Assembly (NCBI GenBank): GCA_020532365.1
Contig: JAJBBL010000149.1
Coordinates: 1-11,215, forward strand
Source of the DNA: Candidatus Cloacimonadota bacterium
Lineage (GTDB): Bacteria; Cloacimonadota; Cloacimonadia; Cloacimonadales; JAJBBL01
Reading direction: 5' to 3'
DNA: 11,215 bases
Shown: piece by piece, positions 1 through 6,926 of the stretch
How the letters are laid out: each line of letters begins with the position of its first letter
How positions within the stretch are numbered: position 1 is the stretch's first letter
Made by a program: the position numbers and the translations under genes
Notes under the pieces: generated by a model
Database searches by the model: none
What the model was told of the DNA's origin: nothing
What the model saw: the letters and a program-made list of their open reading frames with translations, nothing else

Positions 1-252
1 AACTCATTGCCGGGGATAGCGGAGAGTGATTTAATAATAGAGGACGCTATTCGTCGTAAAGTGGGGTATTTGAGTCATTTAGTAGAGCTTTCAGAGAGCG
101 AGTATATGTTTTATCGTGTTGACGACAAGTGTGTAGTAACGCGCGATGATTTCAAATTAGACAAGGTTAAATACGGTGAAGAAGTAGCGGAGCGAGGTTA
201 TCGAAACTGGCTTATGGAGTATGGTCGGGAGCGTGGTGTTTCGATCAGGTAA
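1..252 (+). CDS. 3' end of an unrecognised protein (5' truncated)
   Basis: The frame is open from the first base of the window and stops at TAA 250-252, leaving 83 residues. No start codon can be chosen because the 5' part lies outside the window; a TTG at position 7 is in frame but has no reason to be the true start. The visible part is soluble and charged, with no membrane segment or cysteine cluster, and ends in a basic tail (YGRERGVSIR). I do not recognise the family. It is followed at once by a putative tRNA promoter, so it is probably the last gene of an upstream unit. That it is a real gene is inferred from the uninterrupted frame and ordinary amino-acid composition; the function is unknown. 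Confidence 0.5.
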   Translation, partial: NSLPGIAESDLIIEDAIRRKVGYLSHLVELSESEYMFYRVDDKCVVTRDDFKLDKVKYGEEVAERGYRNWLMEYGRERGVSIR

Positions 253-262
253 TCTTTTTATC

Positions 263-290
263 TTGACATTTTTCGAGGATAGTTCAGATT
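263..290 (+). promoter_or_regulatory. Possible sigma70-type promoter of the tRNA-Phe gene
   Basis: A perfect -35 hexamer TTGACA lies at 263-268. The best -10 match at normal spacing (16 bases) is CAGATT at 285-290, which fits the consensus at only three of six positions. Transcription would begin near 297, about 16 bases before the mature tRNA 5' end, a sensible distance. The strong -35 and the position support the call; the weak -10 keeps it tentative. Confidence 0.35.
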
Positions 291-312
291 GGCAACCAAT
301 GATAAATTGATT

Positions 313-388
313 GGCGGGATAGCTCAGCCGGTAGAGCAGTGGCCTGAAAAGCCATGTGTCCCCAGTTCAAATCTGGGTCCTGCCACCA
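313..388 (+). tRNA. tRNA-Phe (anticodon GAA), CCA encoded
   Basis: A complete 76-base cloverleaf can be folded by eye. The acceptor stem GGCGGGA (313-319) pairs with TCCTGCC (378-384) with one G-U. The D stem is GCTC/GAGC. The anticodon stem GTGGC/GCCAT encloses the loop CTGAAAA with anticodon GAA at 346-348. The variable loop has five bases. The T stem CCCAG/CTGGG carries the loop TTCAAAT. Discriminator A385 is followed by a genomically encoded CCA (386-388). The anticodon reads the UUC/UUU phenylalanine codons. It stands alone between the upstream partial gene and the kor cluster, with no neighbouring tRNA and no obvious terminator after it. Confidence 0.97.
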
Positions 389-539
389 TTTATCTTGAGG
401 GTTATTCTAACGACTTATCTTTCTCGACACACGTTAAGCTTTTCGGGCACATTTTTATTTTAATCAAATATTTAGCATCGATTTTAGGGTAGATTTGCCC
501 TCCAATTAAAGGTAATAAAAAGATAGTGGATGAAATAGC
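389..539 (+). other. Non-coding stretch between tRNA-Phe and the kor promoter
   Basis: T-rich sequence with no convincing gene, hairpin terminator, riboswitch or repeat. A short open frame runs through it from inside the tRNA, but it has no ribosome site and its first half is tRNA sequence. Confidence 0.5.
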
Positions 540-561
540 TTGAAAGAAATAGGGCTATAAT
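540..561 (+). promoter_or_regulatory. Candidate promoter of the kor-mce-mmd cluster
   Basis: A perfect -10 hexamer TATAAT lies at 556-561, which would start transcription near 568 and leave a leader of about 36 bases before korD. A TTGAAA box at 540-545 resembles a -35 element but is only 10 bases upstream of the -10, too close for standard sigma70 geometry. No good -35 is seen at 16-18 bases. The rest of 389-604 shows no hairpin, riboswitch-like structure or gene, so this is the best promoter candidate for the long downstream cluster. Confidence 0.4.
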
Positions 562-604
562 TATTGTGACACTGAAATATTATTCGTAGAGGAGAGATAG
601 AATA

Positions 605-925
605 ATGACCAAAAAGACCGAGAAAAGTCGTGATGGAGTCATCATTCTGGAAGAAGACTTTCCAGGAAAGATGGAAGTCGAAGATGTTATAGTTGATGCT
701 TCCGATGACCCCAAAAAATCGCCTGTCTATATTTTTTATAACTGGTGTAAGAAGTGTGGTATCTGTGTAGCGTTTTGCCCAACCGGTTGTTTAGGGCGAA
801 GAGCTGACGGAACGCCGTATGTCAAAAATCCAGAGAAATGTATTCACTGTGAAACTTGTGACCGACTATGTCCCGATTTTGCAATCACCGGGTCAAAAGA
901 TAAAGGGGGTATATTCAATGGCTAA
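605..925 (+). CDS. korD: 2-oxoglutarate:ferredoxin oxidoreductase, delta (ferredoxin-like) subunit
   Basis: This is the electron-transfer subunit of a four-subunit 2-oxoacid:ferredoxin oxidoreductase in the cytoplasm; it passes electrons from the thiamine site to external ferredoxin. The 106-residue protein carries two classical CxxCxxCxxxCP motifs, C48/C51/C54/C58 and C79/C82/C85/C89, each able to help bind a [4Fe-4S] cluster. The first 40 residues are acidic and contain no cysteine. The size and D-A-B-C gene order match the OorDABC/KorDABC type. The start at 605 is supported by GAGGAG at 589-594. The stop overlaps the korA start by 8 bases, suggesting translational coupling. Other 2-oxoacid oxidoreductases (Vor, Por) have similar delta subunits, so the 2-oxoglutarate specificity is taken from context. 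Confidence 0.85.
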   Translation: MTKKTEKSRDGVIILEEDFPGKMEVEDVIVDASDDPKKSPVYIFYNWCKKCGICVAFCPTGCLGRRADGTPYVKNPEKCIHCETCDRLCPDFAITGSKDKGGIFNG

Positions 926-2090
926 AGAAGAAGTCAAGGCTCCACAAGAGTTAGAAAAAGATTGGGTTTTGATGCAAGGTAACGAAGCGGTGGCTAAAGC
1001 AGCTATCGACGTTGGCGTTAAATTCTTTGCAGGCTACCCGATTACACCTTCAACCGAAATTGCCGAAATATTGGCAGAAGAGTTGCCCCTGAATGATGGG
1101 GTTTATATCCAAATGGAAGATGAGATTTCCAGTATGTGTGCAGTTATTGGTGCTTCATTGGCAGGCGCTAAATCACTTACCGCAACGAGCGGACCCGGCT
1201 TCTCGCTGATGCAAGAGGCAATCGGATTTGCAAAAATATCTGAAACACCCTGTGTGATTGTTAACGTTCAGAGAACAGGACCAAGTACAGGGCTCCCTAC
1301 AAAACCAGGACAAGGAGATATAATGCAAGCGAGATGGGGCTCACACGGTGATGGCCCAGCTATCGTGTTGTATCCAGATTCAGTTAAAGAGGCGTATGAG
1401 TTGACAATTCGTGCCTTCAACCTCTCTGAAAAATATAGAACTTGCGTAATCTTACTGATGGACGAAGTACTCGGTCATATGAGAGAAGCAGTACTCCTTC
1501 CAGACATCTCAAAGTTTAGAGTGATTAACAGACTTAAGCCGACCGTTCCACCTGAATGGTACAAACACTACGAAGAGGATCAAAAATATCTTTCACCTTT
1601 AGCAAGCTATGGCGAAGGGTACCGCTTCCACGTAACCGGTCTCGCTCACGACGCTCACGGATTCCCAACAAATAAACCAGCTGAAGTTAAAACTATGGTG
1701 ACCCGTCTGAAAAAGAAAATCACCCATAACATCAGAGATATAGTACAAATCGAAAGCTTTATGATGGAAGATGCTAAAGTGGCAATCTTTGCAGTAGGAA
1801 TAGTTTCAAGAGCTGCTAAATCTGCAATACTCAAAGCGAGAAATGAAGGGCTGAAAGTCGGTCTGTTGAGACCTTTGACCATTTGGCCGTTCCCAGATGA
1901 GGCTGTGCAAAAAATGCTCAGAAATGTTGAAACTGTTATCGTGCCAGAGCTTAACCAAGGACAACTTATCCACGAAATTGAAAGACTTACTAAAGATAAA
2001 ACAGATAGCGATATCGTGAAAATACAGAAAGCAAATGGTGAGTTAATTACTCCGAATGAAATCTATAAAAGTATTAAGGAGGTTATATAA
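918..2090 (+). CDS. korA: 2-oxoglutarate:ferredoxin oxidoreductase, alpha subunit
   Basis: This is the alpha subunit of the complex that oxidatively decarboxylates 2-oxoglutarate with CoA to succinyl-CoA, CO2 and reduced ferredoxin. The protein has 390 residues, near the usual 375-390. It shows the family hallmark GYPITPSTE at 39-47, followed by ATSGPG around 89-94, and QRTGPSTGLPT then GQGD at 118-134, as expected of the pyrimidine-binding domain. A transketolase C-terminal-like domain follows from about residue 315. The start ATG at 918 is chosen because AAAGGGGGT (902-910) lies just before it. An in-frame ATG at 819 would place about 33 residues inside korD and has no ribosome site. The stop TAA shares one base with the korB start. 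The substrate could instead be a branched-chain 2-oxoacid; linkage to methylmalonyl-CoA genes favours 2-oxoglutarate. Confidence 0.88.
   Translation: MAKEEVKAPQELEKDWVLMQGNEAVAKAAIDVGVKFFAGYPITPSTEIAEILAEELPLNDGVYIQMEDEISSMCAVIGASLAGAKSLTATSGPGFSLMQEAIGFAKISETPCVIVNVQRTGPSTGLPTKPGQGDIMQARWGSHGDGPAIVLYPDSVKEAYELTIRAFNLSEKYRTCVILLMDEVLGHMREAVLLPDISKFRVINRLKPTVPPEWYKHYEEDQKYLSPLASYGEGYRFHVTGLAHDAHGFPTNKPAEVKTMVTRLKKKITHNIRDIVQIESFMMEDAKVAIFAVGIVSRAAKSAILKARNEGLKVGLLRPLTIWPFPDEAVQKMLRNVETVIVPELNQGQLIHEIERLTKDKTDSDIVKIQKANGELITPNEIYKSIKEVI
2076..2083 (+). promoter_or_regulatory. Strong Shine-Dalgarno for korB
   Basis: AAGGAGGT is a perfect match to the 16S rRNA 3' end, six bases before the korB ATG and inside the last codons of korA. 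With the TAATG stop/start overlap it points to coupled, high translation of korB relative to korA. Confidence 0.8.
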
Positions 2091-2929
2091 TGGCCAGTAT
2101 ACCTCAAAAAGTCGTTCACCAATACCTTCGACATAATAAAAAATTCCCGCACGTATGGTGCGCAGGTTGTAGTAACGGAATAGTGCTCGGGGCAGTCATC
2201 AGAGCTATCCACGAGTTACAGATTCCGAAAGATGACGTAATGATGGTTTCAGGTATCGGATGTACAAGTAGAATGCCAGTTTACGTTGACTTTAATTCAC
2301 TTCATACACTCCACGGTAGAGCTATTGCCTTTGCTACCGGAATCAAAATGGTTAAACCAAATATGAAAGTAATAGTCATTACCGGTGACGGTGATGCTAC
2401 CGCTATCGGTGGAAACCACTTTATTCACGCCGCAAGAAGAAATATAGACTTAACAGTGCTCGTACTGAATAATCATATTTACGGTATGACCGGTGGACAG
2501 TACTCACCAACTACACCAGAGGGTGACTTTGCTTCCACTACGCCTTACGGGAATATTGACGAGCCGTTTAATATCTGCCAGCTCGCTATGGGAGCAGGAG
2601 CAACATTCGTAGCCAGAGGAACTGCTTTCCATGCTTTGGAAACACAGACCCTGATCAAAGAAGCTATTTTGCATAAAGGTTGCTCAGTACTTGAAATAGT
2701 CTCCTCCTGCCCAGTAATCTATGGTAGACTTAACAAGAAGGGTAGCCCTTCAAGAATGCTTGAAAATATGCGTGATAACTCGATCAATATTAAAGCCGCA
2801 GAAAAACTTCCTCCAGAGCAAACTGAGGGGAAAATTATCAGAGGAATCCTTAAAAAAGATGATAAGGCTGTAGAGTATTACGATAAATATACACAACTCG
2901 TAAATAGAATTAAGAGCAAAAATAAATAG
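2090..2929 (+). CDS. korB: 2-oxoglutarate:ferredoxin oxidoreductase, beta (TPP-binding) subunit
   Basis: This is the catalytic beta subunit, which binds thiamine pyrophosphate and the internal [4Fe-4S] cluster. The protein has 279 residues (family about 270-290). The TPP/Mg2+ motif is plain: GDGDA at 99-103 through LNNHIYGMTGGQ at 126-137. Four cysteines sit where cluster ligands are expected in this family: C24 and C27 (WCAGC), C58 (GIGCTSR) and C207 (SSCP). SPTTP after the TPP motif is also typical. The start overlaps the korA stop in TAATG and has a perfect ribosome site. Together with korA, korC and korD it makes a complete enzyme, so the complex should be functional. Exact 2-oxoacid preference cannot be read from the sequence alone. 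Confidence 0.9.
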   Translation: MASIPQKVVHQYLRHNKKFPHVWCAGCSNGIVLGAVIRAIHELQIPKDDVMMVSGIGCTSRMPVYVDFNSLHTLHGRAIAFATGIKMVKPNMKVIVITGDGDATAIGGNHFIHAARRNIDLTVLVLNNHIYGMTGGQYSPTTPEGDFASTTPYGNIDEPFNICQLAMGAGATFVARGTAFHALETQTLIKEAILHKGCSVLEIVSSCPVIYGRLNKKGSPSRMLENMRDNSINIKAAEKLPPEQTEGKIIRGILKKDDKAVEYYDKYTQLVNRIKSKNK

Positions 2930-2938
2930 GAGGCCTAA

Positions 2939-3496
2939 ATGAGTAAGAATAAGAAATGTGATAAACATGAAGTTCGACTGAGCGGTAGCGGTGGTCAAGG
3001 CCTCATTCTTGCCGGTATTATCCTCGCAAGAGCTGCAGTGCACGATAAGAAAAGAGTTACACAATCACAAAGCTACGGTCCTGAATCAAGAGGGGGAGCA
3101 AGTAGAGCAGACGTAATAGTTAGCTGTGAAGAGATCTACTACCCCGAAGCGACAAGATTCGATATTCTGTTAGCGCTGACCCAAGAAGCTTGCGATAAAT
3201 TCCTCTTTGACCTTAGAGAAGAGGGTATCCTGGTAGTGGATAACTCAATAGTGAAAAACATCTCGCTCCTAAGCTCAAAAATCTATGAAGTACCATTTAC
3301 CGAAATTGCTTTAGAACAACTCGGCTCATCACTCCCTACAAATATCCTGTCACTCGCCTTCTTAGTGAAGATCTCAGGTATAGTTAGTGAGCAATCTTTG
3401 AAGAAAGCGATCGAAGAGTCCGTTAGAAGCGCGTTTATCGACGTTAATCTTAAAGCGATGAAACTCGGTTTTGATCTGGCGAAAAAATACAAATAG
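2939..3496 (+). CDS. korC: 2-oxoglutarate:ferredoxin oxidoreductase, gamma subunit
   Basis: This is the gamma subunit of the same complex; in the family this domain contributes to CoA binding and assembly. The protein has 185 residues, matching OorC/KorC. It shows SGSGGQGLILAG at about 15-26 and QSYGPESRGG at 44-53, both diagnostic. The ribosome site AGGAGG (2928-2933) overlaps the korB stop codon and is well spaced from the ATG. It is the last of the four kor genes, and 33 bases separate it from mce, with no terminator between, so transcription very likely continues into the methylmalonyl-CoA genes. Confidence 0.88.
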   Translation: MSKNKKCDKHEVRLSGSGGQGLILAGIILARAAVHDKKRVTQSQSYGPESRGGASRADVIVSCEEIYYPEATRFDILLALTQEACDKFLFDLREEGILVVDNSIVKNISLLSSKIYEVPFTEIALEQLGSSLPTNILSLAFLVKISGIVSEQSLKKAIEESVRSAFIDVNLKAMKLGFDLAKKYK

Positions 3497-3529
3497 TCAA
3501 AGTAAAGACCTTATAACTGGAGAAGAATA

Positions 3530-3931
3530 ATGATAAAAAAACTAAACCACATCGGCATAGCAGTTAAGGATATGGACGCGGCGATTGAGCTTTACCGAAA
3601 GCTCGGTTTAGAAGTAGAAGGGACTGAAGTAGTCGAAAGCCAAAAGGTAAGAGTGGCTTTTATCCCTGTCGGTGATACACGTATAGAGCTGCTCGAAGCT
3701 ACAGCTGAAGATAGCCCTATTGCTAAGTTCATCGAGAAGAGAGGAGAAGGGATCCAACATTTAGCGTTTTCGGTCGATGATATCAAGAAACAGATAGAAG
3801 TAGCTATGGAAAACGGTATCCAAATGATCGATAAAGAACCACGTCCAGGAGCTCATAATACCAAAATTGCCTTTGCACACCCTAAATCAACTAATGGGGT
3901 TCTGGTTGAGTTCTGCCAAGAACAAAAGTGA
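3530..3931 (+). CDS. mce: Methylmalonyl-CoA epimerase
   Basis: It interconverts (R)- and (S)-methylmalonyl-CoA, linking the B12-dependent mutase to the decarboxylase. The 133-residue protein is a vicinal-oxygen-chelate (glyoxalase-like) fold with two beta-alpha-beta-beta-beta modules. The N terminus KLNHIGIAVKDMDAAIELY and the later GEGIQHLAFSVDDI are characteristic of the epimerase. Likely metal ligands are H7, H77 and E127 (VLVEFCQ), with an acidic residue around E53 in the second-ligand position; that last assignment is by rough alignment only. The ribosome site GGAGAAG (3519-3525) supports the start. It lies between the kor genes and mmdA, a position seen for mce in many propionate pathway operons. 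Confusion with another glyoxalase-family enzyme is possible but unlikely here. Confidence 0.9.
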   Translation: MIKKLNHIGIAVKDMDAAIELYRKLGLEVEGTEVVESQKVRVAFIPVGDTRIELLEATAEDSPIAKFIEKRGEGIQHLAFSVDDIKKQIEVAMENGIQMIDKEPRPGAHNTKIAFAHPKSTNGVLVEFCQEQK

Positions 3932-3955
3932 ATGTACTGATGATTAGAATGAAAG

Positions 3956-3963
3956 AGGGAGGT
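3956..3963 (+). promoter_or_regulatory. Shine-Dalgarno that fixes the mmdA start
   Basis: AGGGAGGT ends seven bases before the ATG at 3971. An in-frame GTG at 3962 would lie inside this site, so ATG 3971 is the start rather than the upstream GTG. Confidence 0.75.
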
Positions 3964-3970
3964 GTTGTTG

Positions 3971-5521
3971 ATGTCCATTGAAGATAAAGTGCAACAGTTG
4001 ATGGAGAGAAAAGAGGCGGCGAGACTTGGAGGCGGCGAGAAAAGGATTCAAGCTCAGCACGATAAGAATAAAATGACAGCGCGTGAGCGGATTAAGTTCT
4101 TGCTCGATCAAGATAGCTTCGAAGAGTATGATATATTTGTGACCCACGATTGTCACGACTTCGATATGCAAAATACAGTTTATCCAGGTGATGGAGTCGT
4201 AACAGGTTGTGGTTCTATCAACGGAAGACAAGTATTTGTATACGCTCAAGACTTCACAGTCATCGGAGGTTCCTTGTCTAAAGCACACGCCGATAAAATA
4301 TGTAAAATAATGGATATGGCGATGAAAGTAGGAGCCCCACTGATCGGTCTTAATGACTCAGGTGGAGCAAGAGTACAAGAGGGGGTCGACGCTTTAGCAG
4401 GATACGCCGAGATCTTTTGGCGTAACGTTATGGCGTCAGGTGTTATCCCCCAAATCTCTGCTATTATGGGACCGTGCGCCGGTGGAGCTGTGTATTCACC
4501 TGCAATAACCGACTTCATCATAATGAATAAAGAGAATAGCTATATGTTCGTGACTGGACCAAAAGTGGTCAAAACTGTCCTGAACGAAGATGTTACTACC
4601 GAAGAATTGGGCGGTGCATACCTTCACTCGACAAAGAGTGGCGTGTCTGACTTTATGACTGAGACGGAGCAAGACACTTTGCTAATGATTAGAAAACTGA
4701 TCAGCTTCTTGCCCTCTAATAACCTGCAAGACCCGCCAAGTATGTCTAATACAGACCCAATCGATAGAAGAATAACAGAACTATATAAAATAGTACCCGA
4801 CAACTCGAATAAAGCTTACGACGTCCTCGATGTGATCAATAGCATCGTCGATAATGAAGACTTCTTAGAGGTTGCTAAATACTACGCCCAAAACGTGGTA
4901 GTTGGATTTGCCAGAATGAATGGCTATCCAGTAGGAATCGTTGCTAATCAGCCAAAAGTGTTAGCAGGCTGCTTGGATATCAACGCATCGGTCAAAGCTG
5001 CAAGATTTGTTAGATTCTGTGATAGCTTCAACATCCCGTTAGTTGTACTGGAAGACGTGCCAGGCTTCTTGCCAGGGTACACTCAGGAGTCTAACGGAAT
5101 CATCCGTAACGGAGCAAAACTAATGTATGCTTTTGCCGAAGCTACTGTACCAAAAATCACCGTCATCCTGAGAAAAGCATACGGTGGAGCGTATTGCGTG
5201 ATGAACAGCCGACATATGAGAGCTGACGCTGTTTACGCTTGGCCTACTGCTGAAATAGCAGTTATGGGACCTAAAGGTGCAGTGGAAATAGTGTTCCGTA
5301 AAGAGATGAAAGATGCGAAAGACTTGGAAGCAATGATCACTGAAAAAGAACAGGAATATATCGATAAGTTTGCTAACCCTTACGCAGCTGCGAAAAAAGG
5401 GTATATTGACGATGTTATCGATCCTGCAATGACCCGCTTCCGAATCATTAAAGCTTTAGAAACTTTCGCTTCTAAAAAAGATTCTATACCACCTAAAAAA
5501 CACGGGAACATACCTTTATAG
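3971..5521 (+). CDS. mmdA: Methylmalonyl-CoA decarboxylase, alpha subunit (carboxyltransferase)
   Basis: It transfers the carboxyl group from (S)-methylmalonyl-CoA to biotin on the carrier subunit, releasing propionyl-CoA. The protein has 516 residues, the usual length for MmdA and the related propionyl-CoA carboxylase beta chain. It has two crotonase-type halves. The N half carries [11 protein letters not shown] (128-138) and [11 protein letters not shown] (167-177). The C half carries EDVPGFLPG (361-369) and [12 protein letters not shown] (401-412). These glycine-rich stretches form the oxyanion holes. No biotin carboxylase gene is present, whereas gamma, biotin and beta membrane subunits follow, so a sodium-pumping decarboxylase fits better than an ATP-dependent carboxylase. 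Glutaconyl-CoA decarboxylase alpha is longer and would not need the neighbouring epimerase. Confidence 0.9.
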   Translation: MSIEDKVQQLMERKEAARLGGGEKRIQAQHDKNKMTARERIKFLLDQDSFEEYDIFVTHDCHDFDMQNTVYPGDGVVTGCGSINGRQVFVYAQDFTVIGGSLSKAHADKICKIMDMAMKVGAPLIGLNDSGGARVQEGVDALAGYAEIFWRNVMASGVIPQISAIMGPCAGGAVYSPAITDFIIMNKENSYMFVTGPKVVKTVLNEDVTTEELGGAYLHSTKSGVSDFMTETEQDTLLMIRKLISFLPSNNLQDPPSMSNTDPIDRRITELYKIVPDNSNKAYDVLDVINSIVDNEDFLEVAKYYAQNVVVGFARMNGYPVGIVANQPKVLAGCLDINASVKAARFVRFCDSFNIPLVVLEDVPGFLPGYTQESNGIIRNGAKLMYAFAEATVPKITVILRKAYGGAYCVMNSRHMRADAVYAWPTAEIAVMGPKGAVEIVFRKEMKDAKDLEAMITEKEQEYIDKFANPYAAAKKGYIDDVIDPAMTRFRIIKALETFASKKDSIPPKKHGNIPL

Positions 5522-5532
5522 GATATAGATTA

Positions 5533-6147
5533 ATGAGAGATATCAAAATATTAACCGTAGTCTTGTTAGTATTGTTAGTCGGGGGCTTCTCATTCACTTT
5601 GGACGCTTTACAGGTAAATAAAGAGGAGATTACCCCGAACTCAAGCTTGATCGAAGTGTCTGAAAAGATAGATATTCCTATAAAAACACTTAAAGAGTAC
5701 CTTCGTCTCGATTCCAGTGTAGATGTCAAAGCCAGTATTAGTAGCTTAGGCGTCGATGCTGTTATGATCGATGATGCAGTAAATAGATTTACCTCGAGAA
5801 AATGGATTTTTAGCTGGGGTGTAGTCGGTATTGCTATGGGCGTTATCTTCTTAAGCTTGATCGTTACGGGAACGTTCGTTCATCTGTTTGGAATAGCAGT
5901 TAGCTACTTCGATAGAGATAAGAAAACACCAGCTCGTACCGATAGTGAAAGCAAAGATATTAAATCGCGAGATACAAGCTATGACGCCGTTATCGCCGCA
6001 ATTATAGCACTGCATACCCATCTCAAAGAGGCTGAAGAGAGCGAAAGAATGATATTGGCGTGGAAACGTGAGCCGGTAAGTGTTTGGAAAGCTTCTTCTA
6101 AGTTTTCCTTGGCTAATAAACTGTTTGGTGGACGTAGAGGATGGTAA
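5533..6147 (+). CDS. Decarboxylase gamma subunit (OadG/MmdD-like) with extra N-terminal domain
   Basis: By position and C-terminal features this is the small membrane subunit that links the carboxyltransferase to the beta subunit. It has 204 residues, about double the usual 80-120. Residues 5-23 form a hydrophobic signal peptide or anchor. Residues 30-88 form a soluble, predicted helical segment (EVSEKIDIPIKTLKEYLRLD at 41-60). A transmembrane segment spans about 92-124, flanked by DRDKK on the cytoplasmic side. The tail has the helix DAVIAAIIALHTHLKEAEE (151-169) and a basic, tryptophan-containing end, typical of OadG proteins. The OadG-like part begins only near residue 90, so the front half is an addition. 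It starts 11 bases after mmdA with a weak ribosome site (GGA at 5521-5523), suggesting dependence on mmdA translation. Confidence 0.72.
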   Translation: MRDIKILTVVLLVLLVGGFSFTLDALQVNKEEITPNSSLIEVSEKIDIPIKTLKEYLRLDSSVDVKASISSLGVDAVMIDDAVNRFTSRKWIFSWGVVGIAMGVIFLSLIVTGTFVHLFGIAVSYFDRDKKTPARTDSESKDIKSRDTSYDAVIAAIIALHTHLKEAEESERMILAWKREPVSVWKASSKFSLANKLFGGRRGW

Positions 6148-6183
6148 CCGGTAGTTTAGTACTGATTATTTAGGAGTTTAAGA

Positions 6184-6924
6184 ATGAAGAAATACAAAAT
6201 GATGATTAACGGAGAGAAATACGAAGCTAAAATACTGTCGTATAAAGGGTATGAAGCGAAAGTAAACGTTAATGGTATAGATTATTTTATTGAGATTGAA
6301 AAAGATGAGGGGTCGCCTACACAACAGGTTATCCAGACAAGTAAAGCGTGCGTGACTCAAGAAAAAATAAGCTCAATCAAAAGTGGAAATAGTGGTAAAG
6401 TCATGGCGCCTATCCCTGGTATAGTTATAGATGTCTATAAAAAGGTAGGGGATCGGGTCGAAACTGGTGACGTAATCCTTTCTCTGGAAGCTATGAAGAT
6501 GGAATCTGAAATGACCGCCTCCGCCAGCGGAGTCATTAAATCAATAGAGGTCAATAAAGGGGATTCCGTGTTAGAAGGTGATTTGCTCGCAACTATCACT
6601 ACCGATAAAGTGGCTGAACAACCAAAACAAAAGAAAGTAGCACCTACGCCTCAAACTGTAAGACCACAAGCTACACCACCATCTAAACCAAGAGTGGTCG
6701 CTGGTGACGGTAGTGTCAGAGCTCCAATACCAGGTATCGTCTTAGACGTTCGAGTCAAAGAAGGACAAGAGATTGGCGCTGATGACATAGTAATTATTTT
6801 AGAAGCTATGAAAATGGAGTCTGAGATTAGAGCAGGCGTCAGTGGAAAAGTACTTAGCATTGATGTTAGTAAAGGTCAAACAGTTAACGAAGGTGATATC
6901 TTAGTTAAGGTTGGAGCGAAATAG
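6184..6924 (+). CDS. mmdC: Biotin carrier subunit of methylmalonyl-CoA decarboxylase, two biotinyl domains
   Basis: It carries covalently bound biotin that shuttles the carboxyl group from MmdA to MmdB. The usual subunit has one biotinyl domain and about 120-170 residues; this one has 246 and two. The N-terminal segment (1-45, KYKMMINGEKYEAKI) matches the short leader domain of these carriers. Biotinyl domain 1 spans about 70-140 with EAMKMESE and attachment lysine K105 (codon 6496-6498). A Pro/Ala/Lys/Gln-rich flexible linker spans 141-175. Biotinyl domain 2 spans about 176-246 with a second EAMKMESE and K210 (codon 6811-6813). Both start with APIPGIV. By hand count about half of the 64 aligned residues are identical, so the duplication is not recent. 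TAGGAG at 6171-6176 supports the start. Confidence 0.88.
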   Translation: MKKYKMMINGEKYEAKILSYKGYEAKVNVNGIDYFIEIEKDEGSPTQQVIQTSKACVTQEKISSIKSGNSGKVMAPIPGIVIDVYKKVGDRVETGDVILSLEAMKMESEMTASASGVIKSIEVNKGDSVLEGDLLATITTDKVAEQPKQKKVAPTPQTVRPQATPPSKPRVVAGDGSVRAPIPGIVLDVRVKEGQEIGADDIVIILEAMKMESEIRAGVSGKVLSIDVSKGQTVNEGDILVKVGAK

Positions 6925-6926
6925 AT

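Noticed and set aside
289..492. A 67-residue forward open frame through the tRNA and the following non-coding stretch
   Set aside because: Its first half is the tRNA-Phe gene itself; no ribosome site and no sensible protein features.
389..604. Possible mobile element or attachment site next to the tRNA
   Set aside because: No integrase, no repeat of the tRNA 3' end and no inverted repeats were found in this interval; the kor genes that follow are core metabolism.
819..917. An upstream in-frame start that would lengthen korA by 33 residues
   Set aside because: It lies inside the second cluster-binding motif of korD, has no ribosome site, and family length and the AAAGGGGGT site favour 918.
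2750..3064. A hydrophobic reverse-strand frame across the korB-korC junction
   Set aside because: Both forward genes are certain here; the hydrophobic look comes from reading lysine-rich codons in reverse.
3971..5521. mmdA as the beta chain of an ATP-dependent propionyl-CoA carboxylase
   Set aside because: No biotin carboxylase gene is present and the Na+-pump beta and gamma subunits follow directly.
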